DNA from: Neokomagataea tanensis
GTDB lineage: Bacteria; Pseudomonadota; Alphaproteobacteria; Acetobacterales; Acetobacteraceae
Assembly (NCBI RefSeq): GCF_006542335.1
Contig: NZ_CP032485.1
Span: 1-64,000 of the forward strand
Direction of reading: 5' to 3'
DNA length: 64,000 nt
Below are positions 1 to 13,404 of the stretch, piece by piece (the stretch's first letter is position 1; every line of letters starts with the position of its first letter). A program made the translations under genes and the position numbers. The notes under the pieces were generated by a model that had not been told where the DNA came from, did not search any database, and saw nothing but the letters and a program-made list of their open reading frames with translations.

Positions 1-1422
1 ATGGTGGAAAACGCACAGTATCTGGACGCCAATGCCTCCTTCGACCACGCTCTGGAAGCTGCATGGCTTAAAGTTCGGGATCGACTCAAAAGCGAAGTCG
101 GTGAGGTCGAATACGGCACATGGCTGCGCCAAATCGTTCTCGGGCCACTTGAAGAAGACGAGCTGACACTTTTCCTCCCCACGCGCTTCTTGCGCGACTG
201 GGTCCGCAGCCAATACGAAGAACGCCTTAAGTCTTTATGGCGCACAGAATATCCAAAAGTGCAACATATCGAGCTTCTTGTGCGCCGCGGAACGGCTGAG
301 AACACCTCCGACACACAACAGCAGCCGCTTTCGGCAGAGTCAGACAGCAGCACGACAGACACGCCAGTCGTCGAGGCGCAAACCGAAGTGCGTAGCGATC
401 TCGCTGTACCGCTTGACCCTCGCTTCACCTTTGACAGCTTTGTCGTCGGTAAACCAAACGAATTTGCTTACGCATGCGCGCGTCGCGTCGCTGAAAAGCC
501 CTCTAGCCCCGGCTTTAACCCGCTCTTTCTCTATGGTGGCGTTGGCCTCGGTAAGACGCATCTTATGCATGCGATTGGATCCGAATTAACGAAGACGGGT
601 AACGTTTCTGTGGCCTATATGTCCGCCGAAAAGTTCATGTACCGCTTCATCGCTGCAATTCGCTCACAATCTACAATGGAGTTCAAGGAGCAGCTACGCT
701 CAGTGGACGTCCTGATGATTGACGACTTGCAGTTCCTCATAGGCAAGGACAACACGCAGGAAGAATTCTTCCACACGTTCAATGCCCTTGTGGACGCCGG
801 ACGACAAATTATCGTCAGCGCTGACAAAAGCCCATCTGACCTGTCAGGCCTAGAAGATCGCCTGCGGACACGCCTTGGCTGCGGCATGGTGGCGGATATT
901 CATGCCACGACCTTTGAGCTTCGTATTTCTATCTTGGAAGCCAAAGCCAAAGCCTCTGGGACGACCGTACCTGCCAAAGTGTTGGAATATCTAGCCCACA
1001 AAATCACAACAAACGTACGTGAGTTGGAAGGCGCATTGAACCGCCTGATTGCTCATGCAGATTTGGTGGGTCGCCCCGTTACGCTGGACACGACGCAAGA
1101 CGTGCTCAAAGACATGCTGAAAGCGCATGATCGCCGAGTGACGATTGAAGAAATCCAGCGCAAGGTTGCTGAACATTGGAACATCCGCTTGACGGACATG
1201 TCATCCGCTCGTCGTGCGCGTGCTGTTGCACGCCCGCGTCAGGTTGCGATGTTTCTTGCCAAACAGTTGACCAGTCGTTCGTTGCCGGAAATCGGTCGCA
1301 AATTCGGCAATCGTGACCACACGACAGTTATGCACGCAGTAAACCGCGTTGCAGAATTGATGGAACAAGACCCATCATTCGCAGAAGATGTTGAACTGCT
1401 CCGGCGTATGCTGGAAGGCTAA
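1..1422 (+). CDS. dnaA: Chromosomal replication initiator DnaA
   Basis: DnaA binds the origin, melts it and loads the replicative helicase in an ATP-dependent way. The 473-residue product has the expected four-part layout: an N-terminal domain I, a short Glu/Thr/Ser-rich linker at about residues 95-135, an AAA+ core, and a C-terminal DNA-binding domain. Walker A (GGVGLGKT) is near residue 180 and Walker B (MIDDLQF) near 240. The domain IV signature DHTTVMHAV is near 440. The ATG is the first base of the window, so promoter and upstream origin features cannot be seen. A hairpin follows the stop, separating it from dnaN. Identification is secure. Confidence 0.98.
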   Translation: MVENAQYLDANASFDHALEAAWLKVRDRLKSEVGEVEYGTWLRQIVLGPLEEDELTLFLPTRFLRDWVRSQYEERLKSLWRTEYPKVQHIELLVRRGTAENTSDTQQQPLSAESDSSTTDTPVVEAQTEVRSDLAVPLDPRFTFDSFVVGKPNEFAYACARRVAEKPSSPGFNPLFLYGGVGLGKTHLMHAIGSELTKTGNVSVAYMSAEKFMYRFIAAIRSQSTMEFKEQLRSVDVLMIDDLQFLIGKDNTQEEFFHTFNALVDAGRQIIVSADKSPSDLSGLEDRLRTRLGCGMVADIHATTFELRISILEAKAKASGTTVPAKVLEYLAHKITTNVRELEGALNRLIAHADLVGRPVTLDTTQDVLKDMLKAHDRRVTIEEIQRKVAEHWNIRLTDMSSARRARAVARPRQVAMFLAKQLTSRSLPEIGRKFGNRDHTTVMHAVNRVAELMEQDPSFAEDVELLRRMLEG

Positions 1423-1431
1423 GCCTTTCAA

Positions 1432-1464
1432 AGAGGCCGGATTTCACATTCCGGCCTCTCTTTC
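1432..1464 (+). terminator. Rho-independent-type terminator after dnaA
   Basis: A perfect 10-bp stem (AGAGGCCGGA at 1432-1441 with TCCGGCCTCT at 1450-1459) encloses an 8-base loop and is followed by a short pyrimidine run (CTTTCCC). It begins ten bases after the dnaA stop, so it probably ends dnaA transcripts and gives dnaN its own promoter in the 1465-1531 gap. Confidence 0.75.
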
Positions 1465-1531
1465 CCATAGCGGTCTCATCTGCTAGGTAATGGGTACTCT
1501 GGACCCTACGCTGATCCAACGGAAAAAAACG

Positions 1532-2656
1532 ATGAAATTTACGGTTGACCGCACCCTGTTGCAACGTGCTCTTGCCCATATTCATAGCGTTGCAGAAAAG
1601 CGGAACACCATTCCCATCTTGGCTAATGTGCTTCTTAATTTTGAAGGAAGTACACTACGCCTCACAGCAACGGACATGGAAATCGCCGTTGTTGAAGAAA
1701 TCGCAGCAGAAGGCCCTACACCGGGTTCCACGACAGTTCCAGCATCAGTTTTATTTGAAATTGTCCGCAAACTCCCTGACGGCATCTCGATAGAGTTCAA
1801 CCACCCTGAAAGCGATGCACCACTGAAACTGCAGGCAGGGCGGTATGCAACGAACCTCAACGTGCTGCCTGTTGATGACTTTCCTGCTATGGTCGCGGGG
1901 GACTTGCCACACCGTTTTGTCGTCCCGGCTGCCACGTTAAAGGGACTGATCGACCGTACAAAGTTCGCTATCTCGACCGAAGAAACGCGTTACTACCTCA
2001 ACGGGATTTACTTCCACGTTGCTGGTTCGGGTCCAGCTTCCACTTTGCGTGCAGTTGCCACTGATGGCCACCGCCTCGCTCGAGTTGAAGCAGACGTACC
2101 GGCCGGTGCAGAAAACATGCCGGGCGTGATTATCCCTCGCAAAACGATTGGCGAACTACGCAAACTTCTTGATGAAGGCGCCGCTGACATCGAAATATCG
2201 TTGTCCGAGACACGTATTCAGTTCGGTGCAGGACCAGTCCTTCTGACATCAAAACTGATTGACGGTACCTTCCCAGAATATGAACGCGTAATTCCTAAGG
2301 GCAATGATCGTCTTCTGCGTGTGGGAAAAAAAGACTTTGCTGCTTCGGTCGCTCGCGTCGCTGCCATCAGCACAGAACGGTCACGTCCTATTAAGCTGTC
2401 TCTTACAACCAACCTCCTCACACTCTCCGCCATCAGCCCTGACCAAGGCGTTGCGCAGGAAGAGTTGGACGAAAACACCGTCACTTACGATGCGCCACCA
2501 ATAGAAATAGGCTTCCAAGCACGGTATTTGACGGACATCACCGACCAAATTGACGTCGAAGTGGAGTTTGCGTTTGCGGATAGTGCCGCGCCAACACTTG
2601 TGCGCGACACGGGCTTCCCATCTGCACTCTATGTTCTTATGCCAATGCGGGTGTAA
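1532..2656 (+). CDS. dnaN: DNA polymerase III beta sliding clamp
   Basis: The beta clamp is the ring-shaped processivity factor of the replicative polymerase. The start was taken as the ATG at 1532 (MKFTVDRTLL), giving 374 residues, the normal length. An in-frame upstream ATG at 1490 would add 14 residues unlike the family. The start is preceded by a purine-rich stretch (GGAAAAAAAC). The protein shows the three repeated clamp domains and ends in the typical YVLMPMRV-type tail. It lies between dnaA and recF, the classical order, and recF follows after 9 bases, implying co-transcription. Confidence 0.97.
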   Translation: MKFTVDRTLLQRALAHIHSVAEKRNTIPILANVLLNFEGSTLRLTATDMEIAVVEEIAAEGPTPGSTTVPASVLFEIVRKLPDGISIEFNHPESDAPLKLQAGRYATNLNVLPVDDFPAMVAGDLPHRFVVPAATLKGLIDRTKFAISTEETRYYLNGIYFHVAGSGPASTLRAVATDGHRLARVEADVPAGAENMPGVIIPRKTIGELRKLLDEGAADIEISLSETRIQFGAGPVLLTSKLIDGTFPEYERVIPKGNDRLLRVGKKDFAASVARVAAISTERSRPIKLSLTTNLLTLSAISPDQGVAQEELDENTVTYDAPPIEIGFQARYLTDITDQIDVEVEFAFADSAAPTLVRDTGFPSALYVLMPMRV

Positions 2657-2665
2657 CATTTTATT

Positions 2666-3769
2666 GTGAGCATACAGCGTCTTACGCTCACAAATTTTCG
2701 TAATTACACTCGGCTGACTTGGTCACCCACTCACCCCATTTCTGTCCTAACCGGCTTAAATGGGGCAGGGAAGACGAACCTGCTTGAAGCAATTTCTCTT
2801 CTCTCCCCAGGCAAGGGATTGCGGAGTGCCCCTTTGCCTCAACTTTGCCGTGCCGAAGCAAAGGAATGGGGCGTTGCCGCGACAATTCGTCTCAAGAATA
2901 ATGAGTTAGTCCAGCTCGGAACCGGGGCCAAAAGCGAAGAAAAACGGCGTAGCTTCGTTTTGGACGGTCGTACCATTCGTTCGCAGGCTCAGGCCGCTCC
3001 TTATTTTAGTTGCGTGTGGCTCACACCCCAGATGGATAGCCTCTTTCAGGAGGGACCAAGCGGCCGCAGACGTTTTTTAGACCGTCTCGTCATGGCCCTA
3101 ACACCGGACCATGCCCGGGAAATTTCCGCTCATGAACGATCTATCAGCAGCCGCAATCGCGTGCTGCTGGAGCAACCCCATGCAGAGACGTGGCTTAGCG
3201 CTATAGAAGACTCTATTGCGCGGCACGCCACGGCCGCGACTGCCTCCCGTCTTGCTTTAGTCGAGCACATGAACGCGCACAACGCTCTGCCAAGCCTGTT
3301 TCCGAAAACACGCCTTACGCTTGATTGCCCCATCGCGCAGCACCTCAAAACGGCACCTGCTCTTCAAGTGGAAGACAGCTTACGTGCCAAGCTAAAAGCT
3401 ACACGGGCCATTGACCGTGAGCAGCGCATGACATCGCACGGCGCGCACCGGGCTGATCTTGGTATGGCTGACATGGAAACGGAGCGACCGGCGCATCTCT
3501 CAAGTAGTGGGCAACAGCGCGCAATATTAACAGGTATTGTTCTGTCTCACGCGGCCCTAATGAGCACGCTAAAAGGACAGACCCCCAGCCTCTTGCTTGA
3601 TGAGCCTTTACTCCATCTCGATGAAAAGCGCTGTTTAGCCCTTCTGGAAACTCTGAAATCTTTTGGTTCATCCGTCTTTCTTACTGGCACCGACCCGCAA
3701 TCTTTCAAAGCTTTAGAGGGTGACGCTGCGTTTTTAGCTGTAAAAGACGGACAAGTTCTTACCTCCTGA
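2666..3769 (+). CDS. recF: DNA replication and repair protein RecF
   Basis: RecF is an SMC/ABC-like ATPase that helps load RecA at single-strand gaps. The start is a GTG at 2666, 9 bases after dnaN (MSIQRLTLTNFRNY). Walker A (GLNGAGKTNL) is near residue 32. The ABC signature (LSSSGQQRAIL) is near 275, followed closely by Walker B (SLLLDEPLLHLD). The length of 367 residues is normal. It sits between dnaN and gyrB as in many bacteria. A slightly shortened coiled-coil region between residues 150 and 250 is typical of the family. Confidence 0.96.
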   Translation: MSIQRLTLTNFRNYTRLTWSPTHPISVLTGLNGAGKTNLLEAISLLSPGKGLRSAPLPQLCRAEAKEWGVAATIRLKNNELVQLGTGAKSEEKRRSFVLDGRTIRSQAQAAPYFSCVWLTPQMDSLFQEGPSGRRRFLDRLVMALTPDHAREISAHERSISSRNRVLLEQPHAETWLSAIEDSIARHATAATASRLALVEHMNAHNALPSLFPKTRLTLDCPIAQHLKTAPALQVEDSLRAKLKATRAIDREQRMTSHGAHRADLGMADMETERPAHLSSSGQQRAILTGIVLSHAALMSTLKGQTPSLLLDEPLLHLDEKRCLALLETLKSFGSSVFLTGTDPQSFKALEGDAAFLAVKDGQVLTS

Positions 3770-3787
3770 AAAGGCGCTCTGGCCTAG

Positions 3788-7091
<3,304 letters not shown>

Positions 7092-7122
7092 GCGAACAGC
7101 ATAGCCCTAACTGTGCAACAAT

Positions 7123-7144
7123 TGGCAATGCGAAGTGATTGCCA
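7123..7144. repeat. Inverted repeat upstream of glmU
   Basis: TGGCAAT (7123-7129) and ATTGCCA (7138-7144) can form a 7-bp stem around an 8-base loop in the 108-base gap between the DUF3108-like gene and glmU. No T-run follows on the plus strand. It could be a weak terminator or a protein-binding site. Confidence 0.4.
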
Positions 7145-7199
7145 GTTAAGTGGTCAAGAAATTGACGGAAAGCACTAGGTTCGTTACCCGGATAAGAAC

Positions 7200-8534
7200 A
7201 TGACTAGCACCTCACGCCCCCTGACCGCTGTTATCCTCGCTGCAGGACTTGGCACGCGGATGAAGTCCCGCCTGCCTAAGGCTCTGCATCGCTTGGCAAA
7301 CAGGCCGATGATCAATCATCTGATTGATACCGTGCAGCAGGTGGCTGACGATATTGTCGTGGTCGTCGGGCCAGACATGCCCGCCCTCGAAAAAGCTGCT
7401 CACCCGCACCGCTCTGTCGTCCAAACCGAGCGCCTCGGTACTGGGCATGCCGCGCGCACAGCCGAACCATTCTTTGGTGAGGGCGATGTTATTATCCTCA
7501 ACGCTGATAATCCGCTTATTTCGAGCGAGACGCTTCATAATTTGTTGTCCGCCCGGAAGAATGGTGCCGCATTAGCAATGTTGGGCATGCGCCCAAAAGA
7601 CCCAGCCCGTTATGGCCGCGTGGTTGAAGCCAACGGGAACGTCCAGCGTATTGTTGAGTATAAAGATGCAACCGACGAAGAGCGTGGCATCGGCTTATGC
7701 AACGCTGGGGCTTTTTGCGCCTCTGCTCAGGACTTGCGCGTTTGGCTGAGCCAAATTGACAACAAAAATGCCCAAAACGAATATTATCTGACGGATGTTG
7801 TCGCGTTGGCTGCACAGAGCCGCACAGTGCAATGTGTTGTCGCTGACGAAGCGGAGCTTGCGGGCGTGAATTCACGCGCTGAACTCGCTCAAGTTGAGCA
7901 CAGTATCCAACAACGTCTGCGCGCTGCCGCCATGGCGAACGGCGCTACACTCGTAGCGCCCGAGACGGTGTTTTTTAGTGCCGACACGGTTATTGAAACC
8001 GATGTCACGATCGAACCAAACGTCTTTTTTGGCCCCGGCGTTACAGTCCGTAGCGACAGCATTATCCGTGCTTTTTCTCACCTTGAAAACTGCACCATTG
8101 GCGAAGCTGTGTCTATTGGGCCATACGCACGTATACGTCCGGGCACTATCTGCGAAAAAGGCAGCCATGTCGGTAATTTCGTTGAACTCAAAAATGTAAC
8201 CCTAGGGGCTGGTGCCAAAGCAAACCACCTTACATATCTCGGTGACGCCAGCATCGGCGCTGCGACCAATATCGGGGCAGGGACTATTACCTGCAACTAT
8301 GACGGGGTTTTCAAACACCGGACCACTATCGGCGCCAACGGCTTTATCGGATCAAATGCTATTTTGGTTGCCCCTGTAAATATCGGCGATGAGGCTCTCA
8401 TCGCCGCAGGAAGCGTAATCACGGCAAACGTATCTGACGGCGCAATGGCTTTTGGTCGTGCCAGACAAACTGAAAAAACAGAACGCGGACGCGAGACGAT
8501 GACCGCACTGCGCAAGAAAAAGGAGCAAGGCTAA
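7200..8534 (+). CDS. glmU: Bifunctional GlmU: GlcN-1-P acetyltransferase / UDP-GlcNAc pyrophosphorylase
   Basis: GlmU performs the last two steps to UDP-N-acetylglucosamine, the precursor of peptidoglycan and lipid A. The N-terminal uridyltransferase half has the LAAGLGTRMKS nucleotide-binding loop. The C-terminal half is a left-handed beta helix with hexapeptide repeats (for example IGPYARIRPG, VGNFVELKN, NIGAGTITCNYDG). At 444 residues it is close to the usual 450-460. It overlaps the next gene glmS in a TAATG stop/start, so the two enzymes of the same pathway are translationally coupled. Confidence 0.97.
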   Translation: MTSTSRPLTAVILAAGLGTRMKSRLPKALHRLANRPMINHLIDTVQQVADDIVVVVGPDMPALEKAAHPHRSVVQTERLGTGHAARTAEPFFGEGDVIILNADNPLISSETLHNLLSARKNGAALAMLGMRPKDPARYGRVVEANGNVQRIVEYKDATDEERGIGLCNAGAFCASAQDLRVWLSQIDNKNAQNEYYLTDVVALAAQSRTVQCVVADEAELAGVNSRAELAQVEHSIQQRLRAAAMANGATLVAPETVFFSADTVIETDVTIEPNVFFGPGVTVRSDSIIRAFSHLENCTIGEAVSIGPYARIRPGTICEKGSHVGNFVELKNVTLGAGAKANHLTYLGDASIGAATNIGAGTITCNYDGVFKHRTTIGANGFIGSNAILVAPVNIGDEALIAAGSVITANVSDGAMAFGRARQTEKTERGRETMTALRKKKEQG

Positions 8535-10360
8535 TGTGCGGTATTTGCGGTGTAGTCGGACATAAACCAGCCACCCCTATTATTTTTGAAGCACTTCGCC
8601 GCTTGGAATATCGCGGCTATGATTCCGCAGGGATCGCCGTTCTCAATGATAGTGGCGACCTTGAACGCCGCCGTGCAGCTGGCAAGCTTGACAACCTTGG
8701 AGCCGTGCTAGGCGAAGCACCACTAACCGGCATAACCGGCATTGGGCACACACGTTGGGCAACCCACGGAGCTCCGACAACCAATAACGCACATCCACAC
8801 ACGACCGATCGTGTCGCAGTGGTGCATAACGGTATCATCGAGAACTTTGCTGAACTGAAAGCAGAACTGATCGAAGTTGGCCACCGCTTTGCCTCTGATA
8901 CAGATACAGAAACTATCGTTCACCTTGTTGACCATTATCTTCAACAGGGTCTCCTCCCTAAAGAAGCAGCTTTCAAAACAATCAGCCGCCTCGAGGGGGC
9001 TTACGCGCTAGCGCTCATCTTTAAAGATCATGACGGTTTGCTAATTGGCGCAAAGCACGGCGCACCGCTTGGCGTAGGCTATGGTGAAGGGGAAACCTTT
9101 CTTGGCTCAGACAGTTTAGCACTGGCACCTTTAGCCAGCCGGATATCCTACCTCGAAGACGGGGACTGGTGCGTTCTCACCCCGGAAGGGGCAACCCTGT
9201 ACAACGCGCAAGGGGAAGAAATAACGCGCACAGTGCATAATGTAGCGTTCATGGCAGGCCAGGTCGGTAAAGACGGCTACCGCCATTACATGGAAAAAGA
9301 ACTGCACGAGCATCCTGTAGCAATAGGCCAAACCCTACAGCGTATAACCGACCCGGCAGCGAAAAAAATCGCTCTCCCAGCACTGCCTTTTGATGCTGCG
9401 AGTGTCCCACGTTTGACCATCTCCGCCTGTGGTTCAGCTTTTTACGCAGGAATGGTAGGACGCTATTGGCTGGAATCACTAGCGCGCCTTCCGGTCGATA
9501 TCGACGTAGCATCAGAGCTCCGTTATCGGGATTTGCCGCTGGCAGATGATGGCGTTGCGTTATTTATCTCGCAGTCTGGTGAAACCGCCGACACACTCGG
9601 TGTTTTGCGCCGCCTCAAAGAAGCAGGGCAGAAAATTGTCTCCGTACTGAATGTAGAGCATTCAACGATGGGCCGTGAGAGCGACCTCGTACTCGGAATG
9701 GTTGCAGGACCAGAGATCTCCGTGGCCTCGACCAAGGCATTCACCGCCCAACTCTCTGTTCTTGCAGCTCTTTCTATTGAGTTTGCTCGCTCAAGAGGAA
9801 CCATTGACTCTCAGCGTGAGGAAAGCCTTACGTCCAGCCTGCTTGATTTACCATCTCGCGCAGCCGAGGCCCTGACGCGTGGAGATGCCATCCGGGACTT
9901 AGCACGCATCGTCGCAGAAGCTCGGGATGTCTTGTATCTAGGCCGAGGCATCTGCACCCCGATTGCACATGAAGGGGCGCTCAAACTAAAAGAAATCAGC
10001 TATATTCACGCCGAAGCATATCCCGCAGGTGAACTTAAGCACGGCCCAATCAGTTTGATTGACCGCACGGTGCCGGTGGTCGCAATCGCTCCCTCAGGGA
10101 TTTTGTTCGATAAAACCGCTTCCAACCTCCAAGAGGCTAAAGCACGTGGAGCACGCATTCTGGCCTTTACGGACAGTAAGGGAGCAAAACAACTTGAAGG
10201 CATAGCTGAACACATCGTTGTAATGCCTGATGTTGACCCGTTTGTTATTCCCATTCTCTACGCTATCCCAGTGCAGATGCTGGCTTACGAAGTAGCTCTG
10301 CTTAAGGGAACAGACGTTGACCAACCGCGCAATCTCGCAAAATCTGTTACAGTAGAATAA
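8534..10360 (+). CDS. glmS: Glutamine-fructose-6-phosphate aminotransferase (isomerizing)
   Basis: GlmS makes glucosamine-6-phosphate from fructose-6-phosphate and glutamine, the entry step for UDP-GlcNAc. The mature protein begins at the catalytic cysteine (MCGICGVVG), as in all class II glutamine amidotransferases. HTRWATHG and the HNGIIEN segment follow in the N-terminal domain. Two SIS domains make up the rest, including SQSGETADT and the STKAFTAQ segment, and the end is PRNLAKSVTVE. The 608-residue length is standard. A terminator follows. No glmS ribozyme is expected in this group and none was seen, since the gene starts inside the glmU stop. Confidence 0.98.
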   Translation: MCGICGVVGHKPATPIIFEALRRLEYRGYDSAGIAVLNDSGDLERRRAAGKLDNLGAVLGEAPLTGITGIGHTRWATHGAPTTNNAHPHTTDRVAVVHNGIIENFAELKAELIEVGHRFASDTDTETIVHLVDHYLQQGLLPKEAAFKTISRLEGAYALALIFKDHDGLLIGAKHGAPLGVGYGEGETFLGSDSLALAPLASRISYLEDGDWCVLTPEGATLYNAQGEEITRTVHNVAFMAGQVGKDGYRHYMEKELHEHPVAIGQTLQRITDPAAKKIALPALPFDAASVPRLTISACGSAFYAGMVGRYWLESLARLPVDIDVASELRYRDLPLADDGVALFISQSGETADTLGVLRRLKEAGQKIVSVLNVEHSTMGRESDLVLGMVAGPEISVASTKAFTAQLSVLAALSIEFARSRGTIDSQREESLTSSLLDLPSRAAEALTRGDAIRDLARIVAEARDVLYLGRGICTPIAHEGALKLKEISYIHAEAYPAGELKHGPISLIDRTVPVVAIAPSGILFDKTASNLQEAKARGARILAFTDSKGAKQLEGIAEHIVVMPDVDPFVIPILYAIPVQMLAYEVALLKGTDVDQPRNLAKSVTVE

Positions 10361-10369
10361 TAACTTACT

Positions 10370-10404
10370 AACCCGACCGTGTCCTTGCCCGGGCGGGTTT
10401 TATT
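10370..10404 (+). terminator. Terminator after glmS
   Basis: AACCCGACCG (from 10370) pairs with CGGGCGGGTT with one mismatch around a short loop and runs into TTTTATT. It lies ten bases past the glmS stop, the expected position for an intrinsic terminator of glmU-glmS. Confidence 0.75.
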
Positions 10405-10431
10405 GATTCGCCGCGGGGAGGGAGCATAATC

Positions 10432-13404
10432 ATGGGTGATGCGTCACATATCTCTAACACCACAAGCCGCCTAGCTCTCTCAGCCGAAGATCAGGACCGC
10501 TGGAACCGTTACAAAAAGGCCCTAAGCGCTGAGGGTTTTAGTGGTGAAATTACTGACAATCTGTCTGCGCGGCTTGTTGGCTCCACAGATAACAGCATTT
10601 ATCAGCGTCTACCTCTTGCAGTAATTTATCCGGGCAATACGGACGATATTAATCGGGCCGTACGGGCAGCACGAGGTATTGACCTTACACTCTCCATTCG
10701 TGGTGGCGGCACTGGCACAAATGGCCAATCCCTGACACCCGGCGTCGTGCTCGATGTCGGCCGACACCTTTCGAAAATTCTGGATTTTAACCCCGAAAAT
10801 GAGACTGTAACGGTCGAGCCAGGTGTCATACTTGCGCGTTTAAATGCGTTTTTACGCCCCCATGGTTTCTTTTTCCCACCAACAGTTTCTACGGCTACCC
10901 GCGCCACAATCGGCGGTATGGTCGCAACAGACGCCTCGGGCAAAGGTTCACGGATTTATGGCCGCACATCCGACTACGTCTTAGCGTTGGACGTTGCGCT
11001 ATCGGACGGTACCGATCATACAGTGCGCCCCCAAACATCTGAAGGCTTACAAGAACTCACTAGCCGTGAGGATTTGGTCGGCGCGGTTTACAGCACAGTA
11101 AAGCGCGTGGTCCGTGAACGTGCCGCTGAAATTGCACGCGTCTTCCCTGATATGAACCGCGGCTTAACGGGCTATAATTTACAAAATTTAGGTGATGATA
11201 CTGGTGGGTTAAACCTCATCCGTCTGCTCGCTGGATCAGAAGGCACACTGGCTTTAACAAAGAAAATTACCCTTAAAATCAAACGCTTGCCAAAAATTCG
11301 GCAGCTTCTCGTTATCCGCTACGGCCGTTTTCACGATGCGCTCCAGAATGTTCAAACTCTTCTTCCTGCCGAGCCGGCCGCGATTGAAGTTTTAGATGAC
11401 AAAGTCTTGGCACGCGCTTCGCAAGACGTCGTCTGGGCCACTCTTGAGGCTGTTCTAGGCACACAATCCGCCCGCCCTGTTGAGGGTATGAGCTTTGTGG
11501 AATTTGTGGGCGATGACGAAAAAACTCTTTTGCAGCAGAAGAAAAAGGCGCTGCAACTTCTCGAGAGCTGTTCTGAGGATGTTATTGATTTTAAAACTGT
11601 TTCTGATCAAAATATCATCGCGCAACTGTGGACGTTACGTGAAAAATCTGTCGGTTTGTTAGGTCGCCCAGAAGGCCAGAGGCAAGGCGTTGCGTTCGTC
11701 GAAGATACAGCCGTTCCTCCTGAAAATCTTCCTGCTTTTGTCGCTGAATTCCGCGATGTGCTAGACCGTCATGGACTTACTTACGGGATGTTTGGCCACG
11801 CTGACGTAGGCTGCCTTCACGTCAGGCCCTATATGGACATGACGCATGAGCGCGACCGTAAACTCATACGCCTCATTTCCAATGAAGTCGTGAGCCTCAC
11901 ACTACGCTATGGCGGCCTCATCTGGGGTGAACACGGGCGCGGCTATCGCGGAGAGTTTTCACCACTTTACTTCGGTGAAACTTTGTACGCTGAATTATGC
12001 AATATAAAACAAGCCTTTGATCCTGAAGGTCTTTTTAACCGCGGAAAGCTGGCCAGCTCACAAGAAGGCCATATCATCGAGCACATCGACACTGTTCCTT
12101 TTAAGGGCTCATTTGATGCGGACCTAACGCCGGCAGCACGCCGCCGTTACGGTGCTGCTGTGAGCTGCAACGGAAATGGCGCTTGCTTCAATAAAGAACC
12201 AGACCAAGCAATGTGCCCTTCCTACAAAGCAACGGGAGATAAGCTGCAATCCCCTAAAGGGCGGGCAACTCTGCTGAGAAGCTGGGCTAGGCTGCGTTCA
12301 TTGCCGGATAATGCCCCTGATCGTGCGCTGCTTCCTGCTCTCACAGAAGAAGTTAAAACAGCACTTGATACCTGCCTTTCTTGCAAAGCTTGCGCAACGC
12401 AGTGTCCTATTCGTGTGGACATTCCAGCAATGCGGTCACGTTTTTTGCGCGCATATTATGCCACACGAAAACGTAGCCTCCGCGACCGTCTCATTTACGT
12501 GCTGGAACCGCTTTTAAAAATTGCGCGCGCTACCCCTAGATTAAGCAATATTGCTATGCAGAATATTGTTTCTAAAGCTTTAATTGGAAAAATTGGCCTA
12601 ATCGATTTGCCTATTTTGTGCCCCACACGTCATGCTCGTCATGTGCGCGCTACACCAGAATGGCTGCACCAGAATTCTTCAAACCCAAAAGCTGCTATTA
12701 TCCTGCAAGATTCTTTCACAGGTAGTTTCGATGGGTCTGTTATTGACGCTGCTCACAGCGTTCTCACGGCGCTTGGGTTTGACGCCCGCCTATCATCTGT
12801 CTGGGATAACGGAAAAGCTCGCCACGTGCGCGGCTACACAAACGGCTTTGCTAAAACGGCACAAAACAGCCTGCTTATGCTGGAAAAACTTGGCCAAACA
12901 GGCATTCCGCTGATTTCAGTAGATGCTGCAACGGGGCTTATGTTTGCCCAAGAATATCAGGCATTGAAGAACGACGTTTCTATTCCAAATGTTGTTTCTC
13001 TCGAAGCGTTTCTACGTTCGGCGATAGACGAAAATCGCATCAAACCATCGCGGGCCCAAGCGCACCAGCATCATACGATTTTGCCGCATTGCACGGAGCA
13101 GGGTGCACGGCCACAAAGCTCAGCCGATTGGGTCGCAATTTTGTCGTCTTTTGGTCTCTCCGCGACCGCTGGAAAGGCAGGTTGCTGCGGAATGGCCGGG
13201 TTGTTTGGTCACGAGAAAGAAAATGCAGCACTCTCGCGTACAATCTTTGATCAGAACTGGGCTTCACATTTAAAAAATCCAATACTCGCCACGGGATATT
13301 CATGCCGTTGCCAAACAAAACGTTACACAGGCAAACGGCCTATGCACCCAATTGAATGGCTCAATGAATGTCTTCTAGCCAACACTGAAAAGCCTGCAGC
13401 ATAA
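10432..13404 (+). CDS. YdiJ-like FAD-binding and 4Fe-4S dehydrogenase (D-2-hydroxyacid type)
   Basis: This is a 990-residue fusion of an FAD-linked oxidase and an iron-sulfur subunit, the layout of E. coli YdiJ, a D-2-hydroxyglutarate dehydrogenase. The N-terminal PCMH FAD domain shows RGGGTGTNGQ and an ATDASGKGSR segment, followed by the FAD oxidase C domain. A ferredoxin-type region holds CNGNGACFNKE...MCPSYKAT and CLSCKACATQCP. The C-terminal cysteine-rich part has GKAGCCGMAGLFG and a YSCRCQ segment. It probably oxidises a D-2-hydroxyacid at the inner membrane face and passes electrons to quinone. The exact substrate cannot be read from sequence. A GGGAGGGAG stretch precedes the ATG. Its stop overlaps the next start (TAATG). 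Confidence 0.9.
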   Translation: MGDASHISNTTSRLALSAEDQDRWNRYKKALSAEGFSGEITDNLSARLVGSTDNSIYQRLPLAVIYPGNTDDINRAVRAARGIDLTLSIRGGGTGTNGQSLTPGVVLDVGRHLSKILDFNPENETVTVEPGVILARLNAFLRPHGFFFPPTVSTATRATIGGMVATDASGKGSRIYGRTSDYVLALDVALSDGTDHTVRPQTSEGLQELTSREDLVGAVYSTVKRVVRERAAEIARVFPDMNRGLTGYNLQNLGDDTGGLNLIRLLAGSEGTLALTKKITLKIKRLPKIRQLLVIRYGRFHDALQNVQTLLPAEPAAIEVLDDKVLARASQDVVWATLEAVLGTQSARPVEGMSFVEFVGDDEKTLLQQKKKALQLLESCSEDVIDFKTVSDQNIIAQLWTLREKSVGLLGRPEGQRQGVAFVEDTAVPPENLPAFVAEFRDVLDRHGLTYGMFGHADVGCLHVRPYMDMTHERDRKLIRLISNEVVSLTLRYGGLIWGEHGRGYRGEFSPLYFGETLYAELCNIKQAFDPEGLFNRGKLASSQEGHIIEHIDTVPFKGSFDADLTPAARRRYGAAVSCNGNGACFNKEPDQAMCPSYKATGDKLQSPKGRATLLRSWARLRSLPDNAPDRALLPALTEEVKTALDTCLSCKACATQCPIRVDIPAMRSRFLRAYYATRKRSLRDRLIYVLEPLLKIARATPRLSNIAMQNIVSKALIGKIGLIDLPILCPTRHARHVRATPEWLHQNSSNPKAAIILQDSFTGSFDGSVIDAAHSVLTALGFDARLSSVWDNGKARHVRGYTNGFAKTAQNSLLMLEKLGQTGIPLISVDAATGLMFAQEYQALKNDVSIPNVVSLEAFLRSAIDENRIKPSRAQAHQHHTILPHCTEQGARPQSSADWVAILSSFGLSATAGKAGCCGMAGLFGHEKENAALSRTIFDQNWASHLKNPILATGYSCRCQTKRYTGKRPMHPIEWLNECLLANTEKPAA